A stretch of DNA of 49,679 nucleotides from assembly GCF_000722635.1 (NCBI RefSeq), contig NZ_JOKH01000003.1, positions 10,690 to 60,368 on the forward strand, given 5' to 3'. The notes beneath the pieces were generated by a model. The model saw nothing but the letters and a program-made list of their open reading frames with translations, did no database searches and was not told the DNA's origin. Positions 45,761 through 49,679 of the stretch are shown here, piece by piece; the first letter of the stretch is position 1; each line of letters begins with the position of its first letter. The stretch comes from Endozoicomonas numazuensis. Lineage in GTDB: Bacteria; Pseudomonadota; Gammaproteobacteria; Pseudomonadales; Endozoicomonadaceae. The position numbers and the translations under genes were made by a program.

Positions 45761-46720
45761 TTATATTCTGCACAAAGGACTTTTAACAGCGTGTCCACCA
45801 CGATTCAACACATGTGTCTAGATCTGGGTTGTCTTTAAATCTTTGTGTCCAAGAAGCTCCTGAACCGTTCGTATATCGTAACCATCATCCAGCAAATGAG
45901 TGGCAAAAGAATGTCGGAAAGTGTGGCAGCTTCCCTTCTTTTCTATACCGGATAACTCAATGGCTCGTTTTACCGCTCTTTGCAAAGTGCTGTCATCAAT
46001 ATGATGGCGTCGTTCACAGCCATCTCGGGGATCGATTGAGCGCTTGTGGGAACAAAAAAGATATTGCCAGTGCAAGCTTTTTGCATGAGATGGGTATTTT
46101 TTTGCAAGAGAATCCGGCATCCAAACTTCACCAAAACCGGCTTCTATATCGGCAGCATGAAGAAAACGAACTTCGCTTATTCTAGCCTGTAGCTCAGGAA
46201 TAAGCGGATCAGGCAAGACAGTCACCCGGTCTTTATTACCTTTGCCACTTCGAACAAGAATAGCTTTGCGGTTGAAATCAATATCCTTAATACGCAAGCG
46301 AAGACATTCTGTTATACGAAGACCTGAGCCATACATCAGCTGAACCGGTAACTTATGTGCAGGGCTGATTACTGAGAAAATAGCATTCACTTCATGCCGT
46401 TCAAACACCACAGGAATTTTGGTGGCCTTCTTAGCTCTGACCAGATTGCTGACATCCCCCAGGGATCTGCCTAAAACTTGCGTGTATAAATAGTTCAGAG
46501 CATTCAATGCCTGGTTTTGCGTTGAAGTTGCAACCCGACGCTGAACGGCAAGATAAGTCAAAAATTGCCTGACATGATCAGGCCCTAAATCCTGAGGATG
46601 CTTCATATGGTGATAGCGAATGAAGTACTTGATCCAATAACAATACGACTGTTCAGTGTTATAGCTATAGCGCTTCACTCTCAGGGTGTTACGTACTTCA
46701 GTCATAAAAGGAGAAGGCAT
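45761..46720 (-). pseudogene. intI: integron integrase IntI with TAG at the catalytic tyrosine
   Basis: Site-specific tyrosine recombinase that integrates and excises cassettes. 300 sense codons precede a TAG (45818-45820); the frame then continues THVLNRGGHAVKSPLCRI to TAA (45761), which is the normal IntI tail. Visible active-site residues: R135 (GSGLRITE), K160 region (VRSGKGNKDR), H266 and R269 (CHTFRH), H292 (LGHKD). The TAG replaces residue 301, the Tyr that follows KTTQI in the family. The IntI-only insertion is present (SHKRSIDPRDGCERRHHIDDSTLQRA). One base change from TAC or TAT explains it. Without suppression the product lacks its nucleophile. ATG 46720 has GGAT ahead. Confidence 0.93.
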
Positions 46721-46732
46721 GATAAATCCAAC

Positions 46733-46752
46733 AACTGTTATTTTGTACAGTA
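46733..46752. promoter_or_regulatory. LexA (SOS) box of intI
   Basis: AACTGTTATTTTGTACAGTA carries CTGT-N8-ACAG, the LexA consensus. It ends 12 bases before the intI start codon, the usual location in LexA-controlled integrases of chromosomal and mobile integrons. Confidence 0.82.
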
Positions 46753-46970
46753 TTATTGAAGAGAATGCTAAAAATGCAAATAACTCACACGCGGCCTATT
46801 CAGGGCAGCAGTCAAAATGGCATATAGCCTATTGAAAATTAATGACTTTTCGACACACTGAAAAGTTGGGATATATCTCAAGTGAGTGAATTGCCCCTGA
46901 TTTGGGGGGATATGCTGCGTGCGCGCGTAATATCCAATATTACTCGTTTGAGTTTTAATAGCTGTTAGGC
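46753..46970 (+). other. attI region and first cassette junction
   Basis: Non-coding DNA between the intI promoter and cassette 1, where attI is expected. The crossover point is fixed by GTTAGGC at 46964-46970: its complement GCCTAAC opens attC1, so recombination falls between G46964 and T46965. Any cassette promoter Pc must lie in or near this stretch but I cannot name it. Confidence 0.75.
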
Positions 46971-47065
46971 TCAAAGCTCCTCCTATGAAGATAGTAACGG
47001 TGCGCTTTATGAAATTTAAATCTCTAGAGTGATAAGTACATTTTTTATTCTGTAACAGATAATAC

Positions 47066-47719
47066 ATGAGTTACGTCAAAGCTTATTCATCAAAAAAGAA
47101 AAATATCATAGATTTTCTATGGATGTTCTCATTAGCAATAATCACTAACTTTGGTTCTATCTCCACATGGTACCGTGATACGAATAACCCTACGCAAGAA
47201 TATGTTTATATAATTTTGTCAGTCATATTTGGTTTGATTTCATTGATTTTTATCTATGCTGCATTTCTAGCTTTTGTGAAAGTTTTCAAAAGCCAGTCAA
47301 ACTGGTTTATAATAGTTAATTCTAAAAAAATAAAATTAAAAACACCTGAGTCTGAATATAAACTATCCTTCTCGTATAAAACATCTGATATTATAAGGAT
47401 CGAGCGAGATGAGGTAAATAACGGTGGGGATGGTTTAGATGTTTACTGGTATATATACATAAAGAATAATTCTAAAGTTGAGAAAATAAAACTTAATGTC
47501 AAACCTTTTGTTATTGAAAATGTTGTCCATCAAATAAAGAAATTAAACTTAGACAATATTGAATTCATAAGCAAAGACTTTAAAGGGAATATCACCACTT
47601 GGAATTTAACATTACTTGATAGAATAAAAATGAAACTGAGTTTCATAATAGGCATTGCAATCTTAGGCAGCTTTATTCTTCCAGCGTTTCAATATTACTA
47701 TTTAATACTATACAATTAG
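47066..47719 (+). CDS. cassette 1: membrane protein of unknown function
   Basis: 217 residues, A/T-rich compared with neighbouring core genes. Two N-terminal membrane helices (DFLWMFSLAIITNFG; YIILSVIFGLISLIFIYAAFLAFV), a soluble strand-rich middle (WFIIVNSKKIKLKTPESEYKLSFSY, DVYWYIYIKNNSK) suggestive of a PH-like fold, and one C-terminal helix (LSFIIGIAILGSFILPAFQYYY). No family recognised. The stop lies one base before attC1, a normal cassette layout, and low G+C points to foreign origin. Confidence 0.8.
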   Translation: MSYVKAYSSKKKNIIDFLWMFSLAIITNFGSISTWYRDTNNPTQEYVYIILSVIFGLISLIFIYAAFLAFVKVFKSQSNWFIIVNSKKIKLKTPESEYKLSFSYKTSDIIRIERDEVNNGGDGLDVYWYIYIKNNSKVEKIKLNVKPFVIENVVHQIKKLNLDNIEFISKDFKGNITTWNLTLLDRIKMKLSFIIGIAILGSFILPAFQYYYLILYN

Positions 47720-47720
47720 A

Positions 47721-47785
47721 GCCTAACAAGTGCAGGCAAAAGGGACGCCTCACTGCGTTCGCCGCCCCTGCTGCAAGCGTTAAGT
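47721..47785 (+). other. attC1 (65 bp)
   Basis: R'' GCCTAAC and R' GTTAAGT at the ends, with inner arms around GTGCAGGC and TGCTGCAAGC. Closes cassette 1. Differs from attC2 at its internal loop by about one base. Confidence 0.9.
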
Positions 47786-47843
47786 GGCAGGGTGTATAGA
47801 TTGGTTAGTAATCTGAAAGTGCCGTACAAGTAGAAAGAAGAAG

Positions 47844-48092
47844 GTGTGTACCATCTGGCGATCAAGATCAGGTGTATTATCCTTCTTGCAATGCCAGCGT
47901 AAGCAGTATGCTGTTTCTCAATTTTGGGCGGAGCTGGCAAGAGGTTTCAGGTTTTCTTTCCTTGTGCCACGACAGTACAGAGTTCGGAGTCCTTCAGTTC
48001 TGAGCAATAGACAACCATTTACAAGTGCTTTGCTTTTTTTTCTCCTCAGTGACTCTGAATCAGTGCTCAGCAAAAAACAGAAAATAGATTAA
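47844..48092 (+). CDS. cassette 2: weak reading frame, 82 residues
   Basis: The only sizeable plus-strand frame in cassette 2, from GTG 47844 (AAGAAGAAG just ahead) to TAA. It reads MCTIWRSRSGVLSFLQCQRK and is Arg/Ser/Phe-rich with no family. Composition is unlike a typical protein, so cassette 2 may be a non-coding or promoter-bearing cassette instead. Confidence 0.3.
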   Translation: MCTIWRSRSGVLSFLQCQRKQYAVSQFWAELARGFRFSFLVPRQYRVRSPSVLSNRQPFTSALLFFLLSDSESVLSKKQKID

Positions 48093-48167
48093 TCTGCTGG
48101 CGGTGAGGTCAGGTGCCAAAAATATCAATGGAGTCTCGCCAGCCCAACCATCGTAGCGGCCAGGGCC

Positions 48168-48232
48168 ACTTAACAAGTGCAGGCAAAAGGGACGCCTCAC
48201 TGTGTTCGCCGCCCCTGCTGCAAGCGTTATAA
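48168..48232 (+). other. attC2 (65 bp)
   Basis: R'' ACTTAAC and R' GTTATAA. The internal sequence is almost identical to attC1 (one difference, GTG for GCG in the loop), marking both as the local attC type of this integron. Confidence 0.9.
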
Positions 48233-48253
48233 CCCTAAATCAACTTAGTACAT

Positions 48254-48734
48254 ATGGAATGTGTTATGAGAGAAAAATTATTAAAAGATATTCTCATTCA
48301 AAAAGGTAAACTTGACTGTTACTTCGGCGATGAGGTTCCAGTTAGCTTATGGCGAGCATTGAAGAAAAAAATCGAACAATGGCATTTTTGACTTTATAGA
48401 AGAAGCTACAATCTTATCCAACGGGCGCCCAAGGGCCGCTGACATTAAGATCTATGAGCATAGAAATGGTGAAAAGTGGGTTTCAGTTGAAGACAGGCCG
48501 AGAGGTTTAAGCACCTTTGATAAAGAGGGCTGTCCCCCTGGAAATGGCTGGGAGTACTACAAGATTCCCGCTGGAACTATTCTTCCTGAAGAGTTGGCAA
48601 TTGTAAAAGATCAGTATAATAAGCGGTACGATGCAACACACTATACAATCGCACCTGCATACGATATGTCACTTGTTCAATTTAAATCTGCTCTAGCAAC
48701 ATTTGCTGCTGAGTTATTCAATAAGGCTGTATAA
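48254..48734 (+). pseudogene. cassette 3: Tse2-like ADP-ribosyltransferase toxin, frameshifted
   Basis: From ATG 48254 or 48266 the frame reads REKLLKDILIQKGKL to SLWRALKKK and then meets TGA at 48389. One frame over, open from 48363, it continues NNGIFDFIEEATILSNGRP, RGLSTFDKEGCPPGNGWEYY, KIPAGTILPEELAIVKDQYN, KRYDATHYTIAPAYDMSL and ends 48734. The last segments align by eye with Pseudomonas Tse2 (IPDGTDIPPDLKVKQDSYNK, ATHYTI), an NAD-dependent toxic ADP-ribosyltransferase. Removing one A from the A7 run at 48365-48371 (or one T from the T5 run at 48385-48389) restores one protein of about 155 residues. The stop abuts the next ATG (TAAATG). Confidence 0.8.
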
Positions 48735-48950
48735 ATGAAGATTTCAAATACGCTTGCTCCTTTACTAGTCTCAGCAGTTAGAGATGCCATCATTTACCAA
48801 GAAGGCTTTCTAGGCAGCGATACAGTAAAAGATACGACAGATTATGAAGAGCACATAATGCAGTTAGAACAACTTCTTGAAATATTAAAAGAAGAATATA
48901 AAGAGATTGAAGAAGAGGTTGGTTTGCCTTTGGATAAAATATTGAAGTAA
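48735..48950 (+). CDS. cassette 3: putative antitoxin/immunity protein
   Basis: 71 residues, strongly acidic and helical (EEHIMQLEQLLEILKEEYKEIEEEVGLPLDKIL). Its ATG follows the toxin stop with no gap, which implies co-expression, and the pair fills one cassette. Small acidic partners are common for Tse2-like toxins, so an antitoxin role is inferred from position and charge; I do not recognise the sequence itself. Confidence 0.65.
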   Translation: MKISNTLAPLLVSAVRDAIIYQEGFLGSDTVKDTTDYEEHIMQLEQLLEILKEEYKEIEEEVGLPLDKILK

Positions 48951-48955
48951 CCGGG

Positions 48956-49017
48956 TTATAACAAGTGGGTGCAGAGTGACTGCGCCTGCGGCGCAGCACC
49001 TGACCCAAGCGTTAGGT
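48956..49017 (+). other. attC3 (62 bp)
   Basis: R'' TTATAAC pairs with the TTATAA that opens cassette 3; R' is GTTAGGT. The centre CGCCTGCGGCG differs from attC1/2, so this cassette comes from another attC lineage. Confidence 0.88.
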
Positions 49018-49101
49018 TCCAAAATAGGGCATACTTATCATTCCATAAACTCAACTGAAAATTATCCATAAAGCCAAAAACAAACCAAGGATGTACGCAA
49101 T

Positions 49102-49548
49102 ATGATCACTGATGTAATCCAGTATGTTGAAAGCCACCCTCTCGGCACACTCCTGATCACTCTCAGTCTTGCAATCTTCGGTTACTTGCTCCGAGTTAGC
49201 TTCTTCCAAAGGCAAAGAATCAGAAAAAGTCTGGACAGTATTAGTGCTGTTTTCCGTGATGACCTGAATGCCCTGATCGAAAGCGACCTCAAAACTATGG
49301 ACATTCTTAATGAGTCCAGTTTCAACAAGCATAGGTCTGTCATCAGAAATGAAATTAAGCCTCTCGCCATTCATCAGCGTATTCGCCTGAGCAGAGAATG
49401 GAAGCAACTGGCCTACGGTAATAATAAAGAACAAGGCAAGCTTTTGCGCTATGAGCAATATGCTGATTGTTACTCCATTAGTGAGAACAAAAAACTTAGA
49501 AACCTTGCTGTCCATCGTATAAATTCTATCCTTAAAATTTGTGCATGA
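49102..49548 (+). CDS. cassette 4: membrane-anchored protein of unknown function
   Basis: 148 residues: one N-terminal membrane helix (LGTLLITLSLAIFGYLL) then a cytosolic helical region (FRDDLNALIESDLKTMDIL, FNKHRSVIRNEIKPLAIHQRIRL). The pattern of an FRDxLxxLI segment followed by a KHRxxIxxE segment recurs in integron-cassette hypothetical proteins; no function is known. AAGGA lies 10 bases before the ATG and the TGA directly touches attC4. Orientation agrees with the other cassettes. Confidence 0.75.
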   Translation: MITDVIQYVESHPLGTLLITLSLAIFGYLLRVSFFQRQRIRKSLDSISAVFRDDLNALIESDLKTMDILNESSFNKHRSVIRNEIKPLAIHQRIRLSREWKQLAYGNNKEQGKLLRYEQYADCYSISENKKLRNLAVHRINSILKICA

Positions 49549-49609
49549 ACCTAACAAATGGTTCTAAGGGACGCTGCCTGCGGCAGCGCCCTTGAACCAG
49601 GCGTTATGT
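49549..49609 (+). other. attC4 (61 bp)
   Basis: R'' ACCTAAC pairs with the TTAGGT that opens cassette 4; R' is GTTATGT. The loop arms GCTGCC/GGCAGC are visible. Cassette 5 begins at 49604 and its first 76 bases hold no gene start. Confidence 0.88.
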
Positions 49610-49679
49610 CGCAGCAACACATTCAAGCTTTTCTCTGTTGATTGGTCAGTTTTTTTCTGAGGGTTTTTCTGGCCTAGTG

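Larger units (their letters stand above)
45761..49679. mobile_element. sedentary chromosomal integron: intI and at least four cassettes
   Basis: intI on the minus strand, attI and a plus-strand array. Cassettes: 1 = 46965-47779, 2 = 47780-48226, 3 = 48227-49011, 4 = 49012-49603, 5 = 49604 to the window edge. The proof is internal: the TTRRRY bases that open each cassette are complementary to the R'' site at that same cassette's end (TTAGGC with GCCTAAC, TTAAGT with ACTTAAC, TTATAA with TTATAAC, TTAGGT with ACCTAAC), as circular cassette integration requires. The array continues past the window. Confidence 0.92.

Noticed and set aside
45814-46185. 123-residue plus-strand frame
   Set aside because: Antisense to the conserved catalytic domain of IntI; no ribosome site.
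46768-47067. 99-residue minus-strand frame between intI and cassette 1
   Set aside because: It spans the attI crossover point and has random composition; a real gene would not straddle the cassette boundary.
48380-48395. Programmed +1 frameshift like RF2 (UUU UGA C)
   Set aside because: Not adopted as the main explanation: no AGGGGG-type stimulator lies upstream, and a one-base change in the A7 tract gives the more natural protein. Kept as an alternative in the findings.

Overview
This window looks like the chromosome of a marine gammaproteobacterium, most likely Endozoicomonas or a close relative (inference). The core genes keep gammaproteobacterial order: yciB-yciI, yciV-yciO-trpS-scpA-scpB-rluB, minCDE, and rapA beside a SOS-type yebG. 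Between them lie very large orphan proteins, a dispersed palindromic repeat and IS copies, a pattern typical of that lineage. No rRNA, tRNA or CRISPR array was seen.

Layout. 1-3.5 kb: cysH, a DUF4286 gene coupled to a thiol-dioxygenase cupin, an O-methyltransferase and a SelW-like protein. 3.6-5.7 kb: an orphan 696-residue protein. 5.9-18 kb: the envelope/septation and translation block (ygiM, yciI, yciB, yciV, rluF, yciO, trpS, scpA, scpB, rluB), interrupted by an orphan exported 652-residue protein and a small exported protein that seems to start at an AUA codon. 18-27 kb: accessory DNA holding a decayed IS4/Tn5-type transposase, a 1392-residue coiled-coil protein, a 601-residue exported protein and an intact IS1182-family element sitting inside a REP-like palindrome. 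27-45.5 kb: yebG with a perfect LexA box, rapA, lpxL, minCDE, an RND efflux pair, a tRNA-queuosine mannosyltransferase, a frameshifted apeB, a quinone oxidoreductase and prc.

45.6-49.7 kb: a sedentary chromosomal integron. An IntI integrase gene with a LexA box just upstream faces away from an array of at least four cassettes, each bounded by a recognisable attC site. The first base-level surprise is that the intI reading frame is intact except for a TAG stop exactly where the catalytic tyrosine should be, with the conserved C-terminal tail still readable after it. The second is that cassette 3 is a two-gene toxin/immunity-like cassette: a Tse2-type ADP-ribosyltransferase toxin broken by one frameshift near an A7 tract, followed directly by a small acidic partner gene.

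A 168-bp imperfect palindrome with 22-bp perfect ends beginning CTAG occurs five times (one copy internally deleted), always at gene 3' ends or between genes. It behaves like a MITE or an exported hairpin element and marks the boundaries between core blocks and orphan genes.
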